NCBI GenBank assembly: GCA_964600965.1
Contig: CAZRLO010000058.1
Location: forward strand, 1-17,040
DNA: 17,040 bases
Source of the DNA: UBA5972 sp964600965
GTDB lineage: Bacteria > Pseudomonadota > Alphaproteobacteria > Rhodobacterales > Rhodobacteraceae
Direction: 5' to 3'
Shown here: piece by piece, positions 1 through 7,590 of the stretch
Numbering within the stretch: position 1 is the first letter of the stretch
Layout: every line of letters begins with the position of its first letter
Notes under the pieces: generated by a model
The model's database searches: none
What the model was told of the DNA's origin: nothing
Seen by the model: the letters and a program-made list of their open reading frames with translations, nothing else
Made by a program: the position numbers and the translations under genes

Positions 1-1
1 G

Positions 2-778
2 GCGCTGGCGGGATCGGAAACCGAATTCGCCCGTGCCATGAACGAACGCGCGCGGCAATTGGGGATGAACAATTCGACCTTCGCCAATTCCAACGGCTGG
101 CCGCATCCCAACCAACGTATGAGCGCGCGCGATCTGGTCACACTGGCCGAACGTCTGATCCGTGAGTTCCCGCAATATTACGGCTATTTCTCTGAGACGG
201 AATTTGCTTTTGACGGGCGGGCGCCTGCGAACAAGCGCAATCGCAACCCCCTGCTGAAACTCGATATCGGGGCCGATGGCCTGAAGACCGGGCACACCAA
301 AGAGGCCGGCTATGGCGTGGTCGGCAGCGCGGTCAAGAACGGGCGGCGCGTGATCCTGATGATCACCGGCATGCCAAGCCCCGAAGCCCGCGCGCGCGAA
401 GCGGAAAAGCTGGCGAACTGGGCATTTCGTCAATTCGTGGAAAAAAAAATTTTTGAGGCCGGCCAAAAGGTGGCAAGCGCAGAAATCTGGCTGGGGGACG
501 CAGCGACCGTAGATCTGGTAACCCCTGACAGCCTGACGTTGTTGTTGCCGGCATCGGCGGCAAGAAACCTCGACGCGACGGTCCGTCTGCGCGAACCGGT
601 CCCCGCACCGGTCGCCAAGGACCAGGAACTTGGCACGATCACCATCAGGATCCCCGGCATGGCCCCGGCGGTGATGCCGCTGGTCGCCGCCAGTCCGGTC
701 AACAAGAGCGGGTTCTTGTCGCGGTTGCGCCTTTCCGCCGCCCTGCTGGGGCAAAGCCTTGCCGATCTGGTCAACTGA
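2..778 (+). CDS. D-alanyl-D-alanine carboxypeptidase (penicillin-binding protein, S11 family), 5'-truncated
   Basis: This is the C-terminal part of a serine DD-carboxypeptidase, which removes the terminal D-Ala from peptidoglycan pentapeptides in the periplasm. The reading frame is open to the window edge, so the ATG at 38 is internal. The SxxK and SxN active-site motifs lie upstream, outside the window. Visible family features are the stretch NNSTFANSNGWP, which follows the SxN box in this family, and the third active-site motif KTG in the segment DGLKTGHTKEAGYG. The following 120 or so residues form the beta-rich C-terminal domain (PBP5_C type), ending in a short amphipathic tail that may touch the membrane. 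The stop codon overlaps the tmk start by 1 nt (TGATG), so the two genes are probably translationally coupled. An A9T5 run at 441-454 lies inside the gene. Family assignment is firm; dacC versus dacF naming cannot be decided. Confidence 0.93.
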   Translation, partial: ALAGSETEFARAMNERARQLGMNNSTFANSNGWPHPNQRMSARDLVTLAERLIREFPQYYGYFSETEFAFDGRAPANKRNRNPLLKLDIGADGLKTGHTKEAGYGVVGSAVKNGRRVILMITGMPSPEARAREAEKLANWAFRQFVEKKIFEAGQKVASAEIWLGDAATVDLVTPDSLTLLLPASAARNLDATVRLREPVPAPVAKDQELGTITIRIPGMAPAVMPLVAASPVNKSGFLSRLRLSAALLGQSLADLVN

Positions 779-1404
779 TGGCGTCAAAACCGTTATTCGT
801 TACCTTCGAAGGTATTGACGGGTCGGGAAAATCCACGCAGGCCCGGCGTCTGGCGGAATATTTTCGCGCGCGCGACATCGAAACCGTCCTGACCCGCGAA
901 CCCGGCGGCTCTGCCGGGGCCGAAGAAATCCGCCGCCTTCTGGTCGAAGGCGACCCCGCGCGCTGGTCGGCGGAAACCGAGATTCTGCTGTTCACGGCGG
1001 CGCGGCGCGACCATCTGGAAAAGGTCATAATCCCGGCAATTGCCGCAGGAAAATCCGTCATCAGCGACCGGTTCGCCGACAGCACGCGGGTCTATCAGGG
1101 CGTGGCGCGGGCCGGGTTGCAGGGCGTCGTCGATCAACTGCATCACCTGATGATCGGGCGCGAACCCGACCTGACATTCGTGCTGGACATGGACCCGGAA
1201 CTGGCGCTCAACCGCGGGCTCGCCCGAAATTCCGGTGAGGACCGGTTCGAGGAGTTCGGCCTGCCCTTCCAACTGGCGTTGCGCGCCGGATTTCTGGAAC
1301 TGTCGGCGACCCACCCCGACCGGTGCCGGCTGATCAACGGCAATCAGCCGTTGGAGGACGTCGCGGCGGAAATCGCGATCCATGCCCGCGCGGCGCTGGC
1401 ATGA
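778..1404 (+). CDS. tmk: Thymidylate kinase
   Basis: The protein phosphorylates dTMP to dTDP in the cytoplasm, the committed kinase step of dTTP synthesis. It has 208 residues, the usual size for bacterial Tmk. The P-loop GIDGSGKST is at residues 12-20, followed by the TREPGGS segment near residue 40 and the nucleotide-binding DRFADST motif near residue 100. The lid region contains R residues around SGEDRFEEFG, as expected. The start ATG overlaps the stop of the upstream carboxypeptidase by 1 nt, and the gene's own stop overlaps the holB start by 4 nt (ATGA). Such overlaps point to one polycistronic mRNA with coupled translation. A tmk-holB pair is a common arrangement in Proteobacteria, which supports both calls. 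Confidence 0.97.
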   Translation: MASKPLFVTFEGIDGSGKSTQARRLAEYFRARDIETVLTREPGGSAGAEEIRRLLVEGDPARWSAETEILLFTAARRDHLEKVIIPAIAAGKSVISDRFADSTRVYQGVARAGLQGVVDQLHHLMIGREPDLTFVLDMDPELALNRGLARNSGEDRFEEFGLPFQLALRAGFLELSATHPDRCRLINGNQPLEDVAAEIAIHARAALA

Positions 1405-2522
1405 ACGACGTGGTTCCGGCGGAATCCGACCGGCTGGAAGGCGCGCCGCATCCCCGACACGCCGAACATCTGTTCGGGCAGGCCGAGGCCGAACGAACCT
1501 TTCTTGAGGCGTTCAATGGCGGGCATCTGCATCACGCGTGGCTGATCAGTGGCCCGCGCGGTGTCGGAAAGGCAACGCTTGCGTGGAAGATTGCCCGGTT
1601 CCTGCTGGCACAGCCCGGCGGAGGCGGCGACCCGACCGCCCTGCCCGGCGGGCTGGAGATCGACCGCGAGGCCCCGGTCGCAAGGCGCATGGCCGCGCTG
1701 GCAGAGCCGCGTCTTTTCCTGTGCCGCCGCCCGTGGGACGACAAGAATGCGCGCCTGAAAAAGGACATCACGGTCGAGGAGGCCCGAAAGCTCAAGAGCT
1801 TCTTCACCTTGTCCGCCGCCGACGGCGGAAACCGCGTGGCGTTGATCGATGCGGTAGATGAAATGAACCAGAATGCCGCCAACGCGCTGTTGAAGATACT
1901 TGAAGAACCACCTGAAAAATCGACATTTTTGCTGGTCAGCCACCGCCCGCAACGCCTGTTGCCAACCATTCGCAGCCGCTGCCGGATGTTGAAATGCGCG
2001 GATCTGGGACCGTCGGATTTGGGCAAGGTGCTGGATCAGGCGGGCATGGCCGACGGCGGAAATGCACCGGCGCTTGGGGTGCTGGCGGGCGGCTCGGCGG
2101 GCGAGGCGATGCGCCTGCTGGCGCAGGATGGTCTCGCGCTTTACGCGCAGCTTTTGCAAACGGTCACGACACCGCCGCCGCGCAATCGCCCGGCGCTGAT
2201 CGCGCTGGCCGAAAGCTGCACGGGCAAGACGGGCGAGGCGCGATACGATCTGACGCTGCGCCTGATCGCGGTACTTCTGCACCGTCTGGCACGGGCTGGG
2301 ATCACACGCGATCCACCCGGCGCCGAGGCCGCGCCGAACGAGGCCGCCACGTTGGCGCGTCTGTCCCCCGATGCGGTCGCGGCGCGCGACTGGGCCGAAC
2401 TCGCCCAAGTGCTGGCGGACCGATCGGCGCATGCGCGGGCGGTAAATCTTGACCCGGCGGCGGTCATCCTTGATATGATGTTGAAAATAGATGCGATGGC
2501 GGGCCCGAAAAGCGCCGCCTGA
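1401..2522 (+). CDS. holB: DNA polymerase III subunit delta' (clamp loader)
   Basis: Delta' is the rigid AAA+ stator subunit of the clamp loader, which places the sliding clamp on DNA. The protein has 373 residues from the ATG that overlaps the tmk stop. A longer upstream extension of the frame would run through tmk and is not needed. The Walker A-like loop GPRGVGKAT is at residues 51-59. The conserved blocks NQNAANALLKILEEPP and PTIRSRCR follow; the SRC motif is the arginine-finger/sensor region of clamp-loader subunits. The four-cysteine zinc module found in E. coli delta' between the P-loop and the Walker B region is not visible: only single scattered cysteines occur there. The C-terminal third is an alanine-rich helical collar domain. 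The tatD start follows after 34 nt. Confidence 0.95.
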   Translation: MNDVVPAESDRLEGAPHPRHAEHLFGQAEAERTFLEAFNGGHLHHAWLISGPRGVGKATLAWKIARFLLAQPGGGGDPTALPGGLEIDREAPVARRMAALAEPRLFLCRRPWDDKNARLKKDITVEEARKLKSFFTLSAADGGNRVALIDAVDEMNQNAANALLKILEEPPEKSTFLLVSHRPQRLLPTIRSRCRMLKCADLGPSDLGKVLDQAGMADGGNAPALGVLAGGSAGEAMRLLAQDGLALYAQLLQTVTTPPPRNRPALIALAESCTGKTGEARYDLTLRLIAVLLHRLARAGITRDPPGAEAAPNEAATLARLSPDAVAARDWAELAQVLADRSAHARAVNLDPAAVILDMMLKIDAMAGPKSAA

Positions 2523-2556
2523 GCCACCCCAAGCGCCGTTGACGAAAAGCCCGCCC

Positions 2557-3366
2557 ATGCCTGAAACCGCCCGGATCGTTGACAGCCATTGTCACCTCGA
2601 CTTTGCCGATTTCGCCGACGAATTGCCGCAGGTCGTGGACCGGGCGGTGACAGCGGGTGTTGATCGCATGGTGACGATCTGCACCAGCCTTGCCACCGAA
2701 CCCCGCGTGCGCGCCATCGCCGAACGGTTCGATCCGGTGTTCTTTGCCGCGGGCACCCACCCGATGAATGCCGCCACCGAACCGATGGCGCGGATAGATG
2801 AACTGCTTGCGATCACTGCCCATCCCAAGATGGTCGGGATCGGTGAGACCGGGCTGGACTATCACTATACCGCGGATTCCAGGGCCGTGCAGCAGGCAAG
2901 CCTGCGCGTTCATATCCAGGCCGCGCGACAATCGGGACTGCCGTTGATCATTCACGCGCGCGATGCCGATGACGACATGGCGGCGATACTTGGCGAAGAG
3001 CATCGCGCCGGGGCGTTCACCTGCGTCATGCATTGTTTTTCGTCCAGCCGTTCGCTGGCGGAAACGGCGCTGGGGCTTGGTTTCTATCTTTCGATGTCGG
3101 GAATCGCCACCTTCCGCAATTCCCAGGCCCTGCGGGATATTTTTGCCAGCGCGCCCGTCGACCGGATTCTGGTTGAGACCGACTCGCCCTATCTTGCCCC
3201 CCCGCCCCATCGCGGCAAGCGCAACGAGCCGGCCCACACCGCGCTGACCGCCGCCGTCGGCGCCGAGGTGTTCGAAATGTCGCTGCCCGATTTCGCGACC
3301 CGGACCTCGGCCAATTTCGACCGCCTGTTTCAAAAGGCCGCGTCGTGGCGCAGGGCTGCCGCCTGA
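2557..3366 (+). CDS. tatD: TatD family metal-dependent hydrolase (DNase)
   Basis: The protein is a TIM-barrel metal-dependent nuclease of the TatD/YcfH family, 269 residues and cytoplasmic. All expected metal ligands are visible: the N-terminal HxH (His11, His13 in DSHCHLDF), Glu97 in GIGETGLDYH, His133 in IIHARD, His159 in MHCFSS and Asp209 in VETDSPYLAP. The frame also offers an ATG at 2491, but that lies inside holB. The ATG at 2557 places the DSHCHLD motif nine residues in, as is normal for the family. No strong Shine-Dalgarno stands before it. Its stop overlaps the next gene's ATG by 1 nt. Family members degrade DNA 3'->5' and have been linked to repair, but the specific cellular role is unknown here. 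The position after holB is conserved in many alphaproteobacteria. Confidence 0.95.
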   Translation: MPETARIVDSHCHLDFADFADELPQVVDRAVTAGVDRMVTICTSLATEPRVRAIAERFDPVFFAAGTHPMNAATEPMARIDELLAITAHPKMVGIGETGLDYHYTADSRAVQQASLRVHIQAARQSGLPLIIHARDADDDMAAILGEEHRAGAFTCVMHCFSSSRSLAETALGLGFYLSMSGIATFRNSQALRDIFASAPVDRILVETDSPYLAPPPHRGKRNEPAHTALTAAVGAEVFEMSLPDFATRTSANFDRLFQKAASWRRAAA

Positions 3367-4166
3367 TGGCGGTGCTGCGGTTCACCATACTTGGCTGCGG
3401 CTCATCGGGCGGGGTTCCGCGCCTTGGCGGGCATTGGGGTTCGTGCGACCCTGACAATCCGAAAAACCACCGCCAGCGCTGCTCGATGCTGGTCGAGCGC
3501 GTGGATGGCGATGCGGTCACGCGGGTTCTGATCGATGCCTCGCCCGATCTGCGCGCGCAATTGCTGAAAGCCGGGATTGGCGAACTGGACGCTGTGGTTT
3601 TCACCCACCAGCACGCGGATCACGTGCACGGGATCGATGACCTAAGGATGATCGTTTTCAACATGCGCAGGCGCCTTGCGGTCTGGGCCGACGCGGAAAC
3701 GCAGGATGCGTTGATCACGCGGTTTGGCTATGCTTTCGTGCAACCCGAAGGCAGCCCCTATCCGCCGATCCTTGATCTGCACATGCTGGACGGGCCGGTC
3801 ACGATCACGGGCGCGGGCGGAATGGTCACGCTGAAACCGTTTCGGGTGGGGCATGGCAGCATCGACAGCCTTGGATTTCGCGTGGGCGGGCTGGCCTATC
3901 TGCCCGATGTCGCCGAAATGTACGACGAAAGCTGGGCAGCCGTTGCCGGGCTGGATGTCTGGGTTCTGGACAGTTTGCGCCGCACGCCGCATCCGACCCA
4001 TACGCATTTCGCCCAAAGCCTTGACTGGATCAAACGCGCCGCGCCGGCCCGCGCGGTGCTGACCAACATGCATATCGATCTTGACTACGCCGAAATCTGC
4101 GCCGAATCCCCCGAAAACGTGACCGCCGCTTTTGACGGCATGGTGATCGAGCTCGAAACCGAATGA
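3366..4166 (+). CDS. Metallo-beta-lactamase fold hydrolase, PhnP-like phosphodiesterase family
   Basis: This 266-residue cytoplasmic protein has the metallo-beta-lactamase fold. The metal-binding HxHxDH motif is at residues 81-86 (THQHADHVHG), and further conserved blocks are the N-terminal LGCGSSGGVPR, VLIDASPDLR, a central VGHG and the C-terminal NMHIDLDY. These are typical of the PhnP/RNase Z-like group, whose best-known member opens phosphoribosyl cyclic phosphates. No phn genes are nearby, so a phosphonate role is not supported; the homologue next to tatD in alphaproteobacteria is usually left unnamed. The start ATG overlaps the tatD stop (TGATG); a start 21 nt upstream would lie inside tatD and precede the natural beta-strand start. 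Its stop overlaps the next gene by 4 nt (ATGA). Confidence 0.9.
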   Translation: MAVLRFTILGCGSSGGVPRLGGHWGSCDPDNPKNHRQRCSMLVERVDGDAVTRVLIDASPDLRAQLLKAGIGELDAVVFTHQHADHVHGIDDLRMIVFNMRRRLAVWADAETQDALITRFGYAFVQPEGSPYPPILDLHMLDGPVTITGAGGMVTLKPFRVGHGSIDSLGFRVGGLAYLPDVAEMYDESWAAVAGLDVWVLDSLRRTPHPTHTHFAQSLDWIKRAAPARAVLTNMHIDLDYAEICAESPENVTAAFDGMVIELETE

Positions 4167-5098
4167 CCGGTCTGCTGGTGATCATCCTGCCGGTTTTTCT
4201 GGTGATGGCGTTTGGTTTTCTGGCGGTTTGGCGCGGTTTTTTCAGCGCCACCTCGGTCGATGCGCTGATGAAATTCGCCCAGACCTTCGCCATTCCGTTG
4301 CTGCTTTTCCGGGCGATTTCGACGCTGGACCTTGGCGCGGGATACGATCCGGGGCTGATGGTTTCTTACTACGGGGCCTCGTTGGCCGGGTTTTTTCTGG
4401 GCATGGTCGGCGCACGTTTCCTGTTTTCGCGGCCCTGGGTGGATTCGGTCGCCATTGGGTTCGCGGCTCTGTTCGCCAATTCGGTCCTGCTGGGCCTGCC
4501 AATCATGGAGCGCGCCTTTGGCCCCGGTGCGCTGGCCCCGAATTTCGCCATCATCTCGCTGCATGCACCGTTCTGTTACCTTTTGGGCATCACCACGATG
4601 GAGATTGCGCGGGGCGTCGGTCGGGGATTTGGACGCACGATGCTCAACGTGGCGCGCGGGATGTTTCAGAACGCGCTGATGCTGGCGATCGTCCTGGGGT
4701 TCGCCGTGAACCTGACCGGGCTTGCCTTGCCGAAACCCCTGGCAGGTGCCTTCGATCTGATGGCCCTCGCGGCATTGCCCACAGCCGTTTTCGCATTGGG
4801 AGGCGTCCTGGCGCGCTATCGTCCCGAGGGCGACCTGCGGGTGGTTCTGTGGATATGCGGCATTTCGCTGCTCATGCATCCGATGCTGGCGCTGGTTCTG
4901 GGACAGCGGGTATTCGCACTGCCCGAGGGCATGGTGCAAAGCGCCGTGGTCACCGCCGCGATGGCACCGGGGATCAACGCCTTTGTCTTCGCCAGCCTTT
5001 ACGGGGTCGCGCAGCGGGTGGTGGCAACATCGGTGTTGGCGGGGACGCTGTTATCGGTGATTTCGGTCACGTTCTGGCTGGGGCTGCTGGGGGTCTGA
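4163..5098 (+). CDS. AEC family (auxin efflux carrier-like) transporter
   Basis: This is an integral inner-membrane protein of 311 residues with about ten hydrophobic helices arranged as two halves, the architecture of the AEC family. The N-terminal helix LVIILPVFLVMAFGFLAV and the following FAIPLLLFRAIS segment with a proline-broken helix are characteristic. The segment FANSVLLGLPIMERAFG matches the conserved N/G/P-containing crossover helix of the first half, and APGINAFVFASLYG the equivalent in the second half. AEC proteins in bacteria move small organic acids such as malate, but the substrate here cannot be inferred. The ATG overlaps the upstream stop by 4 nt, so it is the last gene of the housekeeping unit. 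It is not an obvious functional partner of the others. Confidence 0.9.
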   Translation: MTGLLVIILPVFLVMAFGFLAVWRGFFSATSVDALMKFAQTFAIPLLLFRAISTLDLGAGYDPGLMVSYYGASLAGFFLGMVGARFLFSRPWVDSVAIGFAALFANSVLLGLPIMERAFGPGALAPNFAIISLHAPFCYLLGITTMEIARGVGRGFGRTMLNVARGMFQNALMLAIVLGFAVNLTGLALPKPLAGAFDLMALAALPTAVFALGGVLARYRPEGDLRVVLWICGISLLMHPMLALVLGQRVFALPEGMVQSAVVTAAMAPGINAFVFASLYGVAQRVVATSVLAGTLLSVISVTFWLGLLGV

Positions 5099-5111
5099 TC
5101 CCATCAGACCC
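5091..5111 (+). terminator. Perfect hairpin at the end of the housekeeping operon
   Basis: GGGTCTGAT at 5091-5099 pairs perfectly with ATCAGACCC at 5103-5111 around a CCC loop. The hairpin includes the TGA stop of the AEC gene. It is followed by a pyrimidine-rich stretch (CCTTTCTTCT, about 5120-5129) rather than a clean T-run, so it may be a weak intrinsic terminator or an mRNA 3'-end stabiliser between convergent operons. Confidence 0.6.
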
Positions 5112-5347
5112 AAAGACCGGCCTTTCTTCTATCGAACGGTTCAGGTTTGCTGGCGGACCTTTTCCCTGACGCCCACGGCACCGCGCTATCGCGGCCCGTC
5201 CCCGACCCGGTGATGCGTGGCAGGCCTCTGCGTCGTTGATCCCGCGCGATCGGCTGGTCTTGACCGCCGGATTTCAGGCCGATACCCGCCACGCGTATTT
5301 CGGTGACCTCGGTCGCACGTCGGCGGGGCCGGGCCTCGGCACGAAAA
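5112..5347. other. Intergenic space between convergent operons
   Basis: This is about 236 nt between the end of the AEC gene (plus strand) and the end of the ABC permease (minus strand). I see no convincing gene. One plus-strand frame around 5209-5361 reads through without a stop and contains RLVLTAGFQADTRHAYFGDL, which has a plausible composition but no start, Shine-Dalgarno or recognisable family. A GC-rich stretch at about 5317-5338 could fold on the minus strand but has no T-run. Confidence 0.5.
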
Positions 5348-6244
5348 CTAGGCCGGGCTGACGCCCCGCATACGCTCTGAGCGCCGCCGCAACAATTCCA
5401 CCGTCGTCAGCAGCACGATCGAGATGATCACCAGAATGGTCGCCGCCGCCAGAATGGTCGGGCTGATTTCCTGACGAATGCCCGCCCACATCTGGCGCGG
5501 CAGGGTCAGTTGGTCGGCGCCGCCAAGGAAGATCACCACCACGATCTCGTCAAACGAGGTGATGAAGGCGAAAAGGGCCCCTGAAATGACCCCCGGCAGG
5601 ATAAGCGGCATCTGCACCTTGAAGAACGTCCGCGCAGGCCCGGCCCCCATATTGGCCGAAGCACGGGTCAGGCTTTCGTCAAATCCGACAAGCGTCGCGG
5701 TCACGGTAATCACCACGAACGGCAGGCCCAGAATGGTATGCGCCAGAACCAGCCCCAGATGCGACGCGGAGAGGTCAAACCGGACGCCGAAAATGGTCAC
5801 GCTGAACAGCGCCAGGCTGGCGGCGGTAATGATCAGCGGCACGATCATCGGCGAAATCAGCAACGCCATCAGCGCCTTGCGTCCCGGCGTGTGTTTCCGG
5901 CTGAGGCCAAGCGCCGCGATGGTGCCCAACGTCGTGGCCAACAGGGTCGCGAAAATCCCGATGATGATCGAATTCTTGAAACCGATCATCCATTTCGTGG
6001 AACACACCGTCGTGACCCGATCGCTGCAATTGCCGACCATGTTCTTGTACCATTCCAACGAGAAACCCGCCGGGTCCAGCGACAGCATCTCGGGCGTAAA
6101 GCTCAGAAACGGGCTCGAGGTGAACGATAGCGGGATCACGATGATCAGCGGTGCGACCAGAAAGAACAGCACCAGACCGCAAATCGTCAGATAGGTGTAA
6201 TGCCAGACTTTCTGCCCGGTCGTCGCATATATCGGAAGTGCCAT
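5348..6244 (-). CDS. ABC transporter permease, PotC-like (spermidine/putrescine class)
   Basis: This 298-residue inner-membrane protein is the second permease of the polyamine-type importer. After a short N-terminus it shows a first helix (TICGLVLFFLVAPLIIVIPL), a periplasmic loop of about 60 residues, then five more helices. The cytoplasmic EAA loop, which contacts the ATPase, is visible as ESLTRASANMGAGPARTFFK followed by the MPLILPGVISGALFAF helix. The periplasmic loop contains a cysteine pair (GNCSDRVTTVCS). The ATG at 6244 (MALPIYATTG) is chosen because it has an upstream GGGGTAGG and lies 4 nt after the stop of permease 1; the frame extends 51 nt further into that gene. The C-terminus is arginine-rich (LLRRRSERMRG), consistent with the positive-inside rule. 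It is the last gene of the operon. Confidence 0.93.
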   Translation of the reverse strand: MALPIYATTGQKVWHYTYLTICGLVLFFLVAPLIIVIPLSFTSSPFLSFTPEMLSLDPAGFSLEWYKNMVGNCSDRVTTVCSTKWMIGFKNSIIIGIFATLLATTLGTIAALGLSRKHTPGRKALMALLISPMIVPLIITAASLALFSVTIFGVRFDLSASHLGLVLAHTILGLPFVVITVTATLVGFDESLTRASANMGAGPARTFFKVQMPLILPGVISGALFAFITSFDEIVVVIFLGGADQLTLPRQMWAGIRQEISPTILAAATILVIISIVLLTTVELLRRRSERMRGVSPA

Positions 6245-6248
6245 GTGC

Positions 6249-7520
6249 CTACCCCAACCGCATGTTGTCGATGCCGACGATCTTGTCGTAGACATAGTAA
6301 AGAACCAGAATGGCCGTCAGCAGCATCACACCCATCGCCGAGGCCAGCCCCCAGTTGAGCGAGGTCTTCAGGTGATAGGCGATCTGGTTGCCGATCATCT
6401 GGCCATCTTTGCCGCCGACAAGTTCCGGCGTGATGTAATAGCCGATGGCGACGATGAAAACCAGAATGACCCCCGCGCCGATGCCGGGAATGGTCTGCGG
6501 CATGTAAATCCGGATGAATGCCCGCGTCGGCGTCGCGCCAAGGTTTTGCGCCGCTTTCATATAGGTCGGGGGAATGCCCCGCATGACCGAATAGAGCGGA
6601 AGGATCATGAATGGCAGCAACACCTGCGTCATCACGATGATCGTCCCGTTGAAATTGTACATCAACGGTAATCGACAGTCGTCGCATAATATCCCCAGCG
6701 CGACCAGCGAATCGTTCAGCACCCCATGCTGCTGAAGCATGATCATCCAGGCGACGATGCGCACCAGAAGTGATGTCCAGAACGGCATCAGGACCGCGAT
6801 CATCAACAGATTCGAATATCTCAGCGGCAACGTGGCCAGCAGATACGCCACCGGATAGGCCAGGATCAGGCAGGATACCGTTACCAGCATCGAGACCCAC
6901 AGGGTCCTTTGCCAGAACATCACGTAAACACGCCGGTTTTCCGGCTGCATGATCACGTTCTTGGAAGAATCATAGGTGCGGTCCAGCGCGTTCCAGTAAT
7001 AACCCGCGGTCCGGCGGTCCTTCATGACACCCAGCGATTGCCAGAAGGTGACATCGCCCCAGCGCTTGTCGGCCTCGATCATCTGTTCCATGAACGGTCC
7101 GGCGGTATCGAATGTCTTGAATTTCTTGTTGGATTTCTTGACCAGGCTTTTCCAGCCCGATTTGGCATAGTTCATCCGCGTGGAGACCTTGCCGATCTGC
7201 AATCGCTCGGCCGAGGTCAGGTCTGCGTACATCGCGGCAAAAAATCGTTCCTCGGGCAGGGTCTCGCCGTCCCATTCCTCGTAGATCGCCATGGTGCGGG
7301 GCAGAACATCGTTGACCAGCCGATCGTCGACGCTTTTGGCGAAAAGCGTGATCAGCGGCCAGATGAAAAGAATGATCAGGAACAGCGCCGGGCCGGCAAC
7401 CAGTCCGAAAGCGCGGGCCTTTTCGACACGCAGCGATCGTTGCAGACTTTTCTTGAGCGGTGTTCCGTCCGCAGTGACCAGCGGCGCAGATGGCGATGAT
7501 CCGAGGGTGGCGTCGGTCAT
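6249..7520 (-). CDS. ABC transporter permease, PotB-like, with enlarged periplasmic region
   Basis: This is the first permease of the importer, 423 residues against roughly 280-300 for E. coli PotB. The extra length comes from an N-terminal cytoplasmic stretch of about 35 residues and a large lysine-rich hydrophilic segment (residues about 65-198) between helix 1 (LVAGPALFLIILFIWPLITLF) and helix 2. The rest follows the usual plan, with the EAA loop YMKAAQNLGATPTRAFIRI at about 320-338 followed by a proline-containing helix. A cysteine pair (CDDC, 279-282) lies in a loop after the third or fourth helix. By topology, the insert should face the periplasm and could contact the binding protein. 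The start is ATG at 7520; its Shine-Dalgarno is weak, fitting re-initiation after the upstream hairpin. Confidence 0.92.
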   Translation of the reverse strand: MTDATLGSSPSAPLVTADGTPLKKSLQRSLRVEKARAFGLVAGPALFLIILFIWPLITLFAKSVDDRLVNDVLPRTMAIYEEWDGETLPEERFFAAMYADLTSAERLQIGKVSTRMNYAKSGWKSLVKKSNKKFKTFDTAGPFMEQMIEADKRWGDVTFWQSLGVMKDRRTAGYYWNALDRTYDSSKNVIMQPENRRVYVMFWQRTLWVSMLVTVSCLILAYPVAYLLATLPLRYSNLLMIAVLMPFWTSLLVRIVAWMIMLQQHGVLNDSLVALGILCDDCRLPLMYNFNGTIIVMTQVLLPFMILPLYSVMRGIPPTYMKAAQNLGATPTRAFIRIYMPQTIPGIGAGVILVFIVAIGYYITPELVGGKDGQMIGNQIAYHLKTSLNWGLASAMGVMLLTAILVLYYVYDKIVGIDNMRLG

Positions 7521-7548
7521 GTCAAACCCATGTAAGGCAGAAAGGATA

Positions 7549-7570
7549 ACCGGGCGCCGCAGCGCCCGGT
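7549..7570 (-). promoter_or_regulatory. Intercistronic stem-loop between binding protein and permease genes
   Basis: ACCGGGCGC (7549-7557) and GCGCCCGGT (7562-7570) form a perfect 9-bp GC-rich stem with a four-base loop. It lies 21 nt past the binding-protein stop and about 30 nt before the permease start on the minus strand. On the transcribed strand it is followed by TATCCTTTCT, only partly T-rich. This position is typical of hairpins that stabilise the upstream message or partly stop transcription, giving more binding protein than permease. Confidence 0.75.
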
Positions 7571-7590
7571 CGGATGATTTTCAGACGATC

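Noticed and set aside
1323..1400. Upstream extension of holB
   Set aside because: It would overlap tmk by about 80 nt; the ATG in the ATGA overlap at 1401 is the natural start.
1344..2558. Minus-strand open frame of 404 codons
   Set aside because: It is antisense to holB and rich in Arg/Gln, the typical shadow composition.
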